Part shown: positions 29,354 to 40,232 of the stretch, piece after piece
Layout: every line of letters begins with the position of its first letter
Numbering within the stretch: position 1 is the stretch's first letter
Assembly (NCBI RefSeq): GCF_027921745.1
Contig: NC_079238.1
Location: 1,798,001 to 1,862,000, forward strand
Reading direction: 5' to 3'
Length of the DNA: 64,000 nucleotides
From: Schizosaccharomyces osmophilus
Taxonomy: Eukaryota > Ascomycota > Schizosaccharomycetes > Schizosaccharomycetales > Schizosaccharomycetaceae
Position numbers and translations under genes: made by a program
Notes under the pieces: model-generated
What the model was told of the DNA's origin: nothing
What the model saw: the letters and a program-made list of their open reading frames with translations, nothing else
The model's database searches: none

Positions 29354-30871
29354 TTACAAATTTTTGGGTTCCTGTCGGTCTTGCAAAAGCTTGCCGTAGT
29401 ACATGAGTTGTTTCACAATCTCAGGATTTGGCATCTCCTGTTGTTCTTCGAATTGTTGTAGGATGCTGATGTACTGCATGGCTTCCTTTATTGTAATAGA
29501 TACAAAGTACTCTTCTTCTTCATCACTCTCGAAATCACGGTCCTTCAAAAATTCGGCTGCAATTTGGTCAGTAACATCAGCATCTTCATCCACGACGCTT
29601 TCTTCGACAGGATCTATGAACCGATCGATGGACTGATTTTTTACGTCTGTAAAGTGGTAAAACAAAGATTTCAGTTTTTCAGAAGCTTGTATTGTAGAAG
29701 ATGGGAGTTTTACGTCAGAAAAACTTTCTTTTATGGTTATTAAGCCGGAACGTTGAAAACTAAATGCAATTGAGGAACTGGAAACATCAAAATTCCATGC
29801 AGCAACCATCCAGTGAATAGCTTTTAGTATATTGACAGCTTTTATAGGGTCATGACCAAGATTGACTTGGTCCATCATATACCGGAGCCAATAATTTCTA
29901 TAGCATTCCTTAAAATTACGAAATATGCCCATAGAATACGGATTTTGTGTCAGGTTGGAACTTTTTGGTAGCCATAAGATGGCTATATTTTGAAAACTTC
30001 TAGTACGACGAATGTTTTCTACGGCGCATTCATGTGCGCTAAGCCGATCCAAAAGAAGTAAAACCTTTCTACCAGACATTTTTTGATCGAACCAAATAAG
30101 CCACTCCTGCATTATAATATTATTAAATTGAGCAGTACCATTTGATCTCCATTCGACGTCAAGGGCATGGATATTGACACGCGCAGAACGGAATGCGCGA
30201 GGTTCTTTTGAGTAGCCAATGATCCATAGGGGTAATTTTTCTGTACCAAGGGCATTGCAGCACATTGCTATAGAAACGCGCGCTTTTTCGCGACGGATGC
30301 CGTGTATAAATTCGACAGAAGGAGGTTTATTTGGAACGAGCTTCCATAAAAGTCCTACTTCGTCGAATGAAAATACATCCTCCAAGGCGTAATGCTTTAC
30401 AAATTCATAAATCATGTCTGTATCAGCTAGTTTAACATTGTCATGGGGATTAGAAGGATGCTTTTGAAACCTTTTCAGCCAATTGCTGCTAAATTCTGGG
30501 GTTGGCAAGTTTGAATACGCCGGGATCTTTTTCCAAAATTCGCATGCGGTTTTTCGTATAACTTCTTCATTTATGCCAATATCGGATTTTTGTGTTCTTT
30601 GGATCCATTCCACAAGAGCACTCTCCAGAACAGGATATTTCGCGGGTAAAGTATTGGGTGTATCGGAAATTTCAGAGCCCGTTTCATCAAGAAATTCATA
30701 TTTCGATGATAATATTTGAGAAACCGACGGTTGCGACAATTCTTTATCATACTTTTCTCTAAACCAAGCCATCAACTTTTGTTGCGACGGTTTTTCAACG
30801 CACCCAAAGTAGAAATCACGTAGTTCTTTCTTTTCTTTTTTTGTAATGACTTGACGCCGTACTGGAGGCAT
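29354..30871 (-). CDS. CENP-B-like protein (domesticated pogo transposase)
   Basis: A 505-residue intact protein with the CENP-B plan: an N-terminal helix-turn-helix DNA-binding part (about 1-60, starting MPPVRRQVITKKEKKELRDF), a second CENP-B-type HTH (about 75-140), a DDE-superfamily core (about 165-330) and an acidic C-terminus (DEDADVTDQ, FESDEEEEYF). Two catalytic positions survive, D170 in FSFDEVGLLW and D275 in LLLLDRLSAH, but the third is Ser313 in NPYSMGIF where pogo elements have PxDQG. So it should bind DNA without transposing. S. pombe relatives Abp1, Cbh1 and Cbh2 bind centromeres, origins and retrotransposon LTRs. No terminal repeats flank it. I do not recall a gene of this kind at this place in S. 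pombe. Confidence 0.85.
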   Translation of the reverse strand: MPPVRRQVITKKEKKELRDFYFGCVEKPSQQKLMAWFREKYDKELSQPSVSQILSSKYEFLDETGSEISDTPNTLPAKYPVLESALVEWIQRTQKSDIGINEEVIRKTACEFWKKIPAYSNLPTPEFSSNWLKRFQKHPSNPHDNVKLADTDMIYEFVKHYALEDVFSFDEVGLLWKLVPNKPPSVEFIHGIRREKARVSIAMCCNALGTEKLPLWIIGYSKEPRAFRSARVNIHALDVEWRSNGTAQFNNIIMQEWLIWFDQKMSGRKVLLLLDRLSAHECAVENIRRTRSFQNIAILWLPKSSNLTQNPYSMGIFRNFKECYRNYWLRYMMDQVNLGHDPIKAVNILKAIHWMVAAWNFDVSSSSIAFSFQRSGLITIKESFSDVKLPSSTIQASEKLKSLFYHFTDVKNQSIDRFIDPVEESVVDEDADVTDQIAAEFLKDRDFESDEEEEYFVSITIKEAMQYISILQQFEEQQEMPNPEIVKQLMYYGKLLQDRQEPKNL

Positions 30872-32252
30872 ATTTACTTTTAGTAATCAGCGCTCAGCAT
30901 TTTGGTTTTGTGAGTACTCGATCATCACAATTTTTTCCCTTTAACAAACTGCAAGTGCGTCTAGGGGCGATCCGTTTAGCCGAATATTTATTGACCTCGA
31001 AGTAATGAATTTAATATGAGTTTATTTTCACAACCATCCTATTCGTATTTATCAAAAATAAACTCAACTAAGTTGACATACCTCGTTATGAAAGTTTACA
31101 TCATCGCCCATACTGTTATTGTCTAAACAAGACATACCCCATACTATTATTGAGAAATGGAGTTTCTCCATGAAAGAATTCCTTTTCAGCATATCAGATT
31201 CATTCCAATTTCTTTTCTGTTTAATTTTTTCTTCTCTTATACATGGGACTGATGAATGATTAATGGCATAGGAAATTGCAACAAGACGATCGTTTTGCAT
31301 GACATGACCCTCTGTAGCACATATTTGCCTTGTACTATTGAAACTGCCTATCATAGATTTGAAATTGGTTCATCCCTTCAGCGCTAGTATCATTCATTGT
31401 TCATTTCACAAATTCTCTTCTACATACTTGACGATTGTTGCCCTCTTACATGTGTGTCGCGTCGCATCTGTGTCGAGTTGGTAAATCTCTCTGGGAGCAT
31501 AGCATCTGTTGGCGTGAAAAACCTTCGTCGCTCTTATTTCCCAAGGGACGACGACGACTGTTGGGAAATGTTGGTTTGTTTTTTACTTCTTTTAGTCGCA
31601 AGCACTATACACAAATAGTTCAAAAGAAAAACGGCAGCTTTAGCATCGCCTATGAACGATCAGTTACACCAAATTCTGGGATACACAGGGGGACTTACGT
31701 AATACCTTTTCAACACGTATTTCTCTTGCTCTTTTAAAATTATCAAAGCAGTCAGTGTTGAGCAAAGATTTAGCATACGTTCCGTTCCATACAGAAGGAG
31801 GATGCACGATCATTTCAATACTCAATGGAGCCAAAATCCAGTGTGTTTCCGTAGAACCTTCCTACAGCAGCATACCCCTTCCAAAGAAAACAGGACATGG
31901 AAAATATACTTTTTTAATCATTTCCGACACACATTTGATTCGTAAAAGTACTTTTTCTATGCTCCAAACAATGGCTACAGCCAACCACCTAAAAACAAAC
32001 GTCTCAAGGACAAGTTGTGAGTACAAAGAATACGTCAAAAACACAAAAAGAGAGATGAAACTTTGAAATTTGCTTTTGCTCCCTTGGACAAGCAGTACAG
32101 GCTTGTCTTTGACGGTTTGTCATATAGGTATTTATATGCTTAAAAGGTTTTTAAAGCAATCATTTAGCAAGGTTTTCAACCATAAATCATATCTCTATCT
32201 TTTATAATCATAATTAAAGTGAATAGTATTAGACATTTTTTGATATCATATA
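30872..32252. other. Intergenic region upstream of CENP-B-like gene
   Basis: 1.4 kb. A 96-codon minus-strand ATG frame (31064-31354, MIGSFNSTRQICATEGHVMQ...) lies just upstream of and in line with the CENP-B-like gene; no family is recognised and it may be chance. A TTTCCCAA...TTGGGAAA inverted repeat lies near 31540-31568. A 103-codon plus-strand frame near 31755 lacks an ATG start. Confidence 0.4.
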
Positions 32253-32628
32253 ATGCAATCGTTAAGCATATCCCTACAAAGGTATGAAGCATCCTTCCTA
32301 TTGATGTTGAGAATCAAGTCAAATCACACACGAATATGTAAGTCTAAACAGTCGACTCTTGTACGCAGCCAGGTTCTTGCTCAGTGCTCTCTGCTCCTTT
32401 CCTTGGGTTCCTACTTTGCTAATACAAATGATTGCTTCTTGGATAGCTTTACCAATTAATATCTTTATTTCGTAAACCTCTCCCTATGCGTCACCTCTAT
32501 TCTCAAATTTCTAACATTTATTTTTTCTTTACGATAGTCATATTCCTAACATTAAATACTGACAAAAATTATTCACAGGTAGAAATCCTCCTTCCACAGA
32601 AAAAAGAACTCTTCCCATTGCCTGGTAA
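32253..32628 (+). CDS. Possible small spliced protein (44 residues)
   Basis: Exon 32253..32337 (MQSLSISLQRYEASFLLMLR...) ends at a strong GTAAGT donor, and exon 32579..32628 follows a very good acceptor (TACTGAC branch, 12 bases before CACAG). The join is in phase and yields 44 residues ending RNPPSTEKRTLPIAW. The N-terminus could be a mitochondrial presequence. It converges on pop3. Family unknown. An inner exon cannot be excluded because another branch/acceptor pair lies at about 32513-32537. Confidence 0.35.
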
Positions 32629-32704
32629 AAACCGTTTCATAGATTACATTAAGAACGCGACGGCAGTGAATCCTAGACTTGAATTAAATATACATGTTTA
32701 CAAT

Positions 32705-33649
32705 TTAAATTTGATAATCATTCAAAGCAACGCATACCGCTGCTTTGTGATGACCAGAGTATTGGCGAATTGTTTCTCCACTTGAAAGTTCCCACAGACG
32801 AGCTACATGATCCGATGAAGCTGAAACTAGATACGTTGAGTCGGCAGAGAATGCACAGTCCCAAACCCATCTTTGATGCCCTTGCAGACGTCTTTCCAAC
32901 ATGAACGACATATCGTCAGTGCTCCAAATATTAACAGTGGCATCGGCAGAACATGTCGCCAAATGCTTTACGTCCGGTGAAAGCACACATCTCGTTATAT
33001 ATCGCGGATGAGCTTGGAATTTCACTACTGGCTGAAGTAAAGAAGCTCCTTGGTGATTAAGCATCCTCCAAACGTAGCAATTTCCTTTGTTGTTCCCTGC
33101 AATAAGCATACTTCCATCAGACGCGACTGTAACACTACTCATCGGCACATCTTCCTCAGGAATTAATTCGTGTGTACAAGAGTCTTCACCCAAATCCCAT
33201 GCACTTACTCTTCCACTTTGATCGCAAGAGATAAGTTCACCTTGATTTGGGTGAATAAAGAGATCATTAACAGGTGATTTATGATCATAGTTTCTTTGTA
33301 CAGATGGCGCACGCATGTCCCACACCTTTACCGTACCATCTTCGCTGGACGTGGCCAGCCATTTACCATCGCAATGAAAAGCTACTGCAGTAACATTATT
33401 GGTATGCCCTTCAAAAGTCATCAAAGGCAATTGGCTATTAGAGTTAATGTCGTAAAGGCGTACATGCGGATTTCCAGCGGCTGCTAAAAAACGCTTGTTT
33501 GGTGAAATACAAAGTCGATTCACTTGCGTGTCGGCATGCTGGATAGTTCTTGAACAAATGCCACTTAGTGCTTCCCAGAATCGAATTGTATGATCATATC
33601 CACTACTTACTAGTAGTACGGAATGCTGTGGTGGATACTGGACAGACAT
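32705..33649 (-). CDS. pop3: WD-repeat protein Pop3/Wat1 (Lst8 homologue)
   Basis: A 314-residue protein made of seven WD repeats, the same length as S. pombe Pop3/Wat1. ATG 33649 (MSVQYPPQHSVLLVSSGYDH) replaces an upstream in-frame GTG. WD signatures include DHTIRFWEAL, PHVRLYDI, DGTVKVWDMRAPS, ATVNIWST and DHVARLWELS, ending HKAAVCVALNDYQI. Lst8 binds the kinase domain of TOR in TORC1 and TORC2; S. pombe wat1 mutants also have genome-stability and microtubule defects. Synteny SPBC21B10.05c. Single exon. Confidence 0.96.
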   Translation of the reverse strand: MSVQYPPQHSVLLVSSGYDHTIRFWEALSGICSRTIQHADTQVNRLCISPNKRFLAAAGNPHVRLYDINSNSQLPLMTFEGHTNNVTAVAFHCDGKWLATSSEDGTVKVWDMRAPSVQRNYDHKSPVNDLFIHPNQGELISCDQSGRVSAWDLGEDSCTHELIPEEDVPMSSVTVASDGSMLIAGNNKGNCYVWRMLNHQGASLLQPVVKFQAHPRYITRCVLSPDVKHLATCSADATVNIWSTDDMSFMLERRLQGHQRWVWDCAFSADSTYLVSASSDHVARLWELSSGETIRQYSGHHKAAVCVALNDYQI

Positions 33650-34194
33650 GCGGTGAGTGGGAGAGGACACAAACCAAGTTTATCTTGGAGTATGTAACCA
33701 GCTGCTATTTTAATGTTTAATCTTTCTTTCTTTTCGTTATTTTTACTCCTCTTTTTCTTTTATATAAATTAAAACAAGAGTAATACGCGGCGACTCTATT
33801 GCAAGTATTTGGATTTCCCAAGAAAATAAAAAAATTTCGCGTAGTATTAGTTCAACCTATTGTATCTATTAATTATATATTCTCTATGAAATGAGTATGA
33901 AACATTCATCTAGCAGAAAAAAAAAAGAATGTGTCTGAACAAAATTAACGGTAGTCAAGGGTCGGTTAGAGCACCTCCATGTTAAACATAGTAGTACGTA
34001 TTCTCTATATTTGAATCGAAAAGTACAATAAAACTATAGCATCCTTCTTTAGGATGTAGGATAGCAATAGAGATTGGGCTCCTCTGTAAAAGGTAGTTGC
34101 ATAGAAGGTTTCAGTAACCTCATCACATTTGGTATTTTGTATTGAAATACCGATGGAATTATATACACTTCAGAGCTTATAGAAGGTAATATTA
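33650..34194. other. pop3 promoter / inp2-like 3' flank
   Basis: AT-rich spacer of 0.5 kb between two minus-strand genes. No feature recognised. Confidence 0.55.
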
Positions 34195-35769
34195 TCAACA
34201 TTTCTTCCTTGAAGAGGAAGTCATTGGGGTCAGCATATCACGATAAAATTCCCATTCAGACAGTAATCCTTTTAGCTGAAATCCAAAGTGATCGTATTCT
34301 TTTAAGGCCCCTTCTTGGGACCCTACATTCGCATTTTCTTGTAAGTATAAACTAATATTTCCGTGCGTTTCAAGCATTGCGAAATGTAATCTTTGTAATT
34401 TCTTTTTAAGATTTTCCACGTCAAATGTTTTGTTACGGGAAGAATGATTAAGACGATCGTTTTCTGGAGTCACTCCACCACTTTCTGGCATAAAAGAGGA
34501 GAATGAAGACAGTTGTTCAGTAAAGTCACACAGTGTAGCAATTAAACTATCAATGTTATGACACAAAGTTGGCCATGATGTGCATTCTTGAGGAAACGTT
34601 TGCACAGAAAATGACAGTATACAACAAAGAATTTGTTTGAATACAACCGTTAACTCGGAGTAGCTTTTCACTAAAAACAGCAAGGATTCATTAGAATGAG
34701 AGTTATACTCAGTTGCCTCTTTCCGGAGACAATACAGAGAATTCCGCTGCAAGTTAGGGTTTACAATTTGTTTTAGCGAAAATGGGATTGAAGTATTGGT
34801 GAAACAGTTGGGCAGCTTGTAGAGGAGCAGGAGATCCCTCAAGTACGATGGAGCTGTAAATGGGTATAATCTTGATAGCAACTCTTGGTACGATGGTAGT
34901 AGCTTCCCAAATAGGTCAGAGACTTTTCGGGACATGAGCTCTTGATTTCTGCTGATTTGAAAACCCTGGTTATGCTGACCCAAATCATCAGAAGACCTGT
35001 CAACGTAATCTGGATGACCTAACTCACAGATCTGAGTGTAAACGCGATTGGAAACATCTTCGAACGATTGCAACGCATGGGTTAGACGGTATATACTATA
35101 CAAACCGTCGATGCGAGTGTAATATACCAAAAAATGACAAAAGATTATTACAATTGAGAAAATGAGGTAGCAATAAAAGCCAATTTTGAGGGGATTAAAA
35201 GACACGAAGTTGCAGAGTAATGAAACCACGCAATAGAAGCCCAAGCAATAGCCAGCATGTAAGAAAGATTGGTAAGTAAACATATACCAAAGCTTTTTAG
35301 AAGAGAAAGATGGTGGACTTGGGACTGGGATAGATGAGCTAAAAGTCAGATTTCCTTGACAATGTAATTTATGGTCTCCAACAAGCAAGTCTGAAGTATA
35401 GATTATGTACTGGATATTGTCGTAAAGAAGGGTTCTCTCTGTTTCGCACAGATTTGGTTGAAAAGATTCCTAACAAGTCGAAAATGTTAGCAGGTGAGTC
35501 CGCTGTAATGGAAGAATAGACAAGCATACCAAAACATAAGGCCAGGCATGGTTTACAAACAGATCAGAAGAAACACATCCAAGATAGTACAACTTGGAAA
35601 TTATTACTGACCAATAGCGCGAAATACCATTGTTACGGGTGTCTATGCCATAGGAGTGTTAGTTAATTCATGATTCATTCACTAAGAGTAAGCAAATAGA
35701 GATAACAATACCATCTGAAATATTTTCTATAAAAAATAAATTACTTAACGAGCGATGAATTCCTTTCAT
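34195..35769 (-). CDS. Inp2/vezatin-like membrane protein (tentative)
   Basis: Three exons: complement(34195..35469, 35530..35642, 35712..35769), 481 residues. Intron 1 (GTATTG donor) has an ACTAACA branch before ATAG; intron 2 (GTATGC donor) has TGCTAAC before TTAG; all joins keep one frame, starting MKGIHRSLSNLFFIENISDD. Two hydrophobic spans lie between residues about 113 and 178, followed by a large soluble, helical C-terminus with a coiled segment near 420. This plan and the place next to pop3 (SPBC21B10.06c) suggest the Inp2/vezatin myosin-binding group, which links organelles such as peroxisomes to myosin V. The family call comes from topology and memory of synteny only. The exon structure is better supported than the function. 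Confidence 0.6.
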
Positions 35770-37254
35770 GCTAGCGGCAACTGTAACCGGATGCTCTCAA
35801 AGGATTCTTTTGTAGCAGGCAATAGTCTATAAAGACTTCGGATGTAAGGTTACTTTAAGCAAGAACTCATACATGAAATGATTATTTTAATAAAATCAAA
35901 AGACTTCCACCAAAGTTTGCATCAATTCGCGAGTATCTTTCATATTATGAGAAACGCGTGCGCGTGCAACTGTCTTTACATGTATACTCATAAAAAATCA
36001 CATTCCTCTGTAATATAATAATTATCCCACAAACGCGACAATCATATTACTGTTCAAATATGGTATAAGAAGCGAAGTCGATGTTTAACAATTAGATCCA
36101 TAAAATTAGATGAAGAAAGGCTCTTCCGAATGTACGGACTTCCTAGCTATCCTGTTCGTATTGGTTTTTACCTCAACGAGCCTTGAATCATCACCATCCT
36201 CCTGTCTCTTGTTTTCGTGAAACCACCAAGTTACCAACAAGCCTTAGAACGAGATTGACCGACGTTTCTGGGGAATCGTTTTGAGATACATAGAGAATTG
36301 TAGGCAACCTGCAAGTTTTAAGGAGACATAGGTGTGCTTATAGACGACGCCTCATCTTTCGTTTGCTCATAGACAAGTTTCAATGACATTTTCTAATTAT
36401 GAGTCCATTTGTATAATGGCTACGAGGCCTTATGATGCTTCCTCATTCATCTCTTAACTTTACCTTCTCGTTCGAGTTAAAAACTCAGAAAGTAACAATG
36501 CTACCTCGGTAAGATGTATGTACACAGCCTCACCTTACTTCAGTGTTTATATAGTAACCAACAGCATACTTGCTCAACTACTACCAACTTGTTTTGTCTG
36601 AATACAAGTGGAAAGTTAGTGACACTCAAAGGTTACTTATAGGTTCATGATTTGTTAAATTTATAAGAAATAAAGACAAACAAGGAAATATTTTCTAAGT
36701 ATCCATTATTAACGTCTATTTATGGGTATTTTATTTGTGCATTGATTCACGATCAGCTCTCGATATTTAAGCGTACGATAGCATCTAATCCTTGACTTTC
36801 TTTCTTTTTCTATTTCTCATTCTTTTCATCGCTCGTAATTTTTACTGGATATTTTTCTGCTTTACTTCTAATACCCAGACATATTTGTTAACATAGGTTT
36901 ATACTATCGAAGTAATTAATTCTCTGACATTTAAGGAGGATTCATTTGTACATTGTCTCATTGCTTTTTCGTTTTACTTTCTACGAAAACGCTTCCTTTT
37001 CCCATTCTCACTCTTTTATTTTACCCTTGATTTTTACCTTCATTTTATATTTGAATTCTCATATTTATATTTGCCTTATTTTTTGATATCTTGGAGGAAA
37101 GCATAGGACCTATTTTTCTCTTTTTCTGCTTTTCTGTTTAATTCATTCTACTTTATATTCGAAACTATAAAGTTGCCTTTATATTCTCCCTTTATTATTT
37201 TATTTTATTTTATTCTATTTTGATTTAGGCTTTTCTTAACTGGTGGTACTTATC
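35770..37254. other. 1.5-kb divergent promoter region (inp2-like / GH16)
   Basis: No gene recognised. An MCB-like cluster, ACGCGTGCGCGT, lies at about 35953-35964 upstream of the inp2-like gene. CT-rich DNA precedes the GH16 start, with TTTAG at about 37224-37228 that could close a 5' UTR intron. Confidence 0.5.
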
Positions 37255-38427
37255 ATGCTTCCCGTAACGCATCATTCTCAGCAAAGTTTCTCAAACGATG
37301 ACTTCTCCAGTCACTTGGAGAAAGGTTCAAACTATCCTCATGAATATGAACCAGAAAGTCGCAAGTTGAATACTGACGATGAACATTTTGATGAAATAAA
37401 GAAGCCTTGGTATCAGACTTACGAGAGAAAGATTCTGATTGGTATCATCGTCTTTATTTGTGTTCTTCTTATTATTATTTTGGGCAGTGTCCTTGGCCAT
37501 CGTACTCATGAAAGAAACCGCCACCCCTCGTACAAACAAGAGAACTACACAATGCTCAAGTCATACGAAGGTGAATCGTTTTTCGATAACTTTGATTTTT
37601 TCAGTGAAGCAGATCCTACTAAAGGGTTTGTTCAATACAAGACCCGTGAAGCCAGTGAACAAATGGGTTTAATTCATGCCAACAGTACCAACGTGATTAT
37701 GACTGCTGACAACAAGGAGAAAGCCCCTAATGGTCGTCCATCTGTTCGAATTTCAACTAAGGAGTATTTTAAAAACGTTTTGATTATCCTTGATGTCTTG
37801 CATGCACCTACTGGATGCGGTACTTGGCCCGCATTTTGGACAGTTGGTGATGATTGGCCTAAAAATGGTGAAATTGATATCATGGAAAATGTGAACTTGG
37901 CTCGAAAGGGTCAAGTTACATTACATACCGACGATGGTTGTGACATGACAGGCGTCAAGCAAGTAATGACTGGAAATACTTTGCAATCTAATTGTTATGT
38001 AAATGCTCCCGGAGCAAATAATGCTGGTTGTGGTGTGAAGGCTGCTGAGGATGGTTCATTTGGAGCCCCTTTTAATGCACAACAAGGTGGTGTTTACGCT
38101 CTTGACTGGCGCAGCGAGGGTATTCGCGCCTGGTTTTTCAATCGTACAAATATTCCTACAGACATTACAAACAAGCAACCTCAACCCGCTAATTGGGAAA
38201 CTCCTTTAGCTGACTTTCCCAACACAAAATGTAATATTGATAAACGATTTGGTAATCAGAAAATCGTTTTTGATCTTACATTCTGTGGTGATTGGGCTGG
38301 AGCTAGCTCGTCTTTAACAAATGCTGGATGTCCTTCTAGCTGCACTGATTTTGTTGCCAATAATCCCCAAAATCTTACAGAAGCATACTGGGATATTCGT
38401 AGTTTGAACGTCTTTAAAAGTCAATAA
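37255..38427 (+). CDS. Glycoside hydrolase family 16 glucanase, type II membrane
   Basis: A 390-residue protein from ATG 37255 (MLPVTHHSQQSFSNDDFSSH). A cytosolic Ser/Asp-rich tail of about 58 residues is followed by one transmembrane span (about 60-80) and a lumenal GH16 fold. The active site is NGEIDIMENVN, with E206 as nucleophile, D208, and E211 as acid/base. Substrate-cleft aromatic blocks TWPAFWTVGDDWP and DLTFCGDWAG and several cysteines are typical of fungal endo-beta-glucanases of the Cnd/YbgE-type cluster in cell-wall metabolism. Endo-1,3(4)-beta-glucanase activity is inferred. Synteny SPBC21B10.07. Single coding exon. Confidence 0.88.
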   Translation: MLPVTHHSQQSFSNDDFSSHLEKGSNYPHEYEPESRKLNTDDEHFDEIKKPWYQTYERKILIGIIVFICVLLIIILGSVLGHRTHERNRHPSYKQENYTMLKSYEGESFFDNFDFFSEADPTKGFVQYKTREASEQMGLIHANSTNVIMTADNKEKAPNGRPSVRISTKEYFKNVLIILDVLHAPTGCGTWPAFWTVGDDWPKNGEIDIMENVNLARKGQVTLHTDDGCDMTGVKQVMTGNTLQSNCYVNAPGANNAGCGVKAAEDGSFGAPFNAQQGGVYALDWRSEGIRAWFFNRTNIPTDITNKQPQPANWETPLADFPNTKCNIDKRFGNQKIVFDLTFCGDWAGASSSLTNAGCPSSCTDFVANNPQNLTEAYWDIRSLNVFKSQ

Positions 38428-38673
38428 TTATTGTTCAGACGGCTACAATCATAACCGTTATACAATGAAAGTTCAAAGTCATTCAAGATATGATTTCTAA
38501 GATGGATGGCAAGAACAAATTGGCTGTGAGTGTTGTTTACACTTGCCTTGAAGTTGGTTTTAATAACGTGTTAATTTTTATGTCATTGTACTAATAAGCA
38601 TCAAATATAAGGTACTTAATTTAGTAATACTTCATAAACGTTACAATAGTAATAGTATTGTTAGGAATATTCC

Positions 38674-39450
38674 TTAGTTATGTGTCAAAAATCCCACGCC
38701 AGCGTACTTCACATGCTGAACGGTAGCAGCAGCACCAGGAACTTGGGCAGGTTCGGGTTGCTTGCGGCCATTGGCATATCTAGTTACTGTAGCAAAGAGC
38801 AAAGAATCATCCAAAGAGTGAAGGATAATGCTGGTGTCAGCTTCTTGATCCACCGTAAGCTGCTCCTTTAATTCATCGGGATTACCAGAAGCTTGGTATT
38901 CAGTATAAACAAGGTAATCATCAAGAGATTCAGGAGCGCCGTTTTTGTTCAAAAAACCATCTACGACTTCGAAGTTCAGTAATTGGATAGGTTCAACCAT
39001 TGGTGACTGCTCTGAGCTGAGATAACCGGCAAACTTTAGAAAAGGTGGTGAAACCATATGCTTACTTTCCAAAGCGTCCTTGTTTTCATAAACTTCAATG
39101 CCCCAAACGGAATCTGGATTGGCGGCATCGTAGCCAAAGTAGTAGCATGAAGTAAAAGGTTCATTCTTAACAACATGTGTACTCACATCGTTCAGTAGAT
39201 CAAGAACCTATGGAGTAAGTAAAATTTGAACTCAAAGGATGGATCAAAGGCAAAAAAATTGGATTAACAAGTCCAAGCAGATGTCGGCTTTAAAATAGAA
39301 ATGAGAAGTTTCAATCCGTAAAAGCTTTACTTGTTTTATTCAACCGATCTAAACTGAATATCCTTGTGTAAGTTAACTTACCTTTTTTCCTTCGCCGGTT
39401 TTGAGAGGGGCTTTAGGAATAAGGACGTGTGTATTTGCAGGAAAGCTCAT
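38674..39450 (-). CDS. Antibiotic-biosynthesis-monooxygenase (ABM)-like protein
   Basis: Two exons: complement(38674..39207, 39382..39450), 200 residues. Exon 1 gives MSFPANTHVLIPKAPLKTGE-GKK; the 174-bp intron has GTAAGT and CATAG; exon 2 starts VLDLLNDVSTHVVKNEPFTS. The protein fits a dimeric alpha/beta-barrel with two ABM-like halves: the first has CYYFGYDAANPDSVWGIEVY and ENKDALESKHMVSPPFLKFA, typical of the EygC/HapK type where a co-substrate-free small molecule is handled. Substrate unknown. Synteny SPBC21B10.08c. A Pap1-type site lies about 112 bp upstream, suggesting a stress role. Confidence 0.8.
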
Positions 39451-39561
39451 ATTCACTTATTCACAACTTTTGATTTTGCAACTGTCAAATTTTAGAAGTC
39501 AAGCCAAACCCAACAAAGTCCATTTATATAGTATTGCAAGTCGCTACGATTTCGGATTTCA

Positions 39562-39569
39562 TTACGTAA
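39562..39569. promoter_or_regulatory. Pap1/Yap-type palindrome TTACGTAA
   Basis: The perfect palindrome TTACGTAA, within ATTACGTAAT, lies about 112 bp before the ABM gene start. This is the AP-1-like site bound by Pap1 in S. pombe under oxidative stress. Binding is inferred. Confidence 0.4.
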
Positions 39570-40232
39570 TATAATTTTCAGAAAAGTCAGGATAGTTCCG
39601 TTCTGTGTACTAGCTCTGAAGAGAAAGTTTATTTTTTAATGCTGAATTTTTTAGTCGGCCGATAATAACAACTGCTGACTGAATGTAGAGATATCTTTTA
39701 CTTTTCCAAGTAGCTGAAATTCAGCAATTAACGATTCTAGTAAACAACTTTGGAACTGCTTTTATACCAAAATGCTGCTCTTTTCAAAGTTTCCGTAAAT
39801 GGGTAACAGAATTATAATTATTTATATCTAAATTCCTAATGTCCATGAGAAGAACAATGTTGAAATGAAGGGATGAGAGAGCATAAAAGTATTTCTACAT
39901 ACGAAAAACTAAAAAGTATTCAAAAGTCCATCTGAATGGAATCGAAAGCGAAATAGACATAAAAGCATTAGCAAGAGTCTACTAAAAATCTTTTGCATGA
40001 TGAACTGGTATCATATAATGCCGTACACGAAAGCGTACTGCGTTTCGCAATTTGGATGCTGGACTAGCGGTGTTTGCAAGTGAATTAAATGGGAACCATT
40101 CTGCGTTTTAGCATTGATTTATTGTGGAATGGAATTTTAAGATTGGTTTTGCTAAAAGATATCCATTATTTTTTCTTTACAAGTTCAAAGGAAACGTACT
40201 CTGCTTTTCCATCATTACGTTATTACAATTTC
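39570..40232. other. Divergent promoter region ABM gene / AT-1 transporter
   Basis: AT-rich non-coding DNA. No RNA gene or repeat recognised. Confidence 0.5.

Noticed and set aside
31755-32066. 103-codon plus-strand frame
   Set aside because: No ATG start and no recognisable domain; treated as chance.
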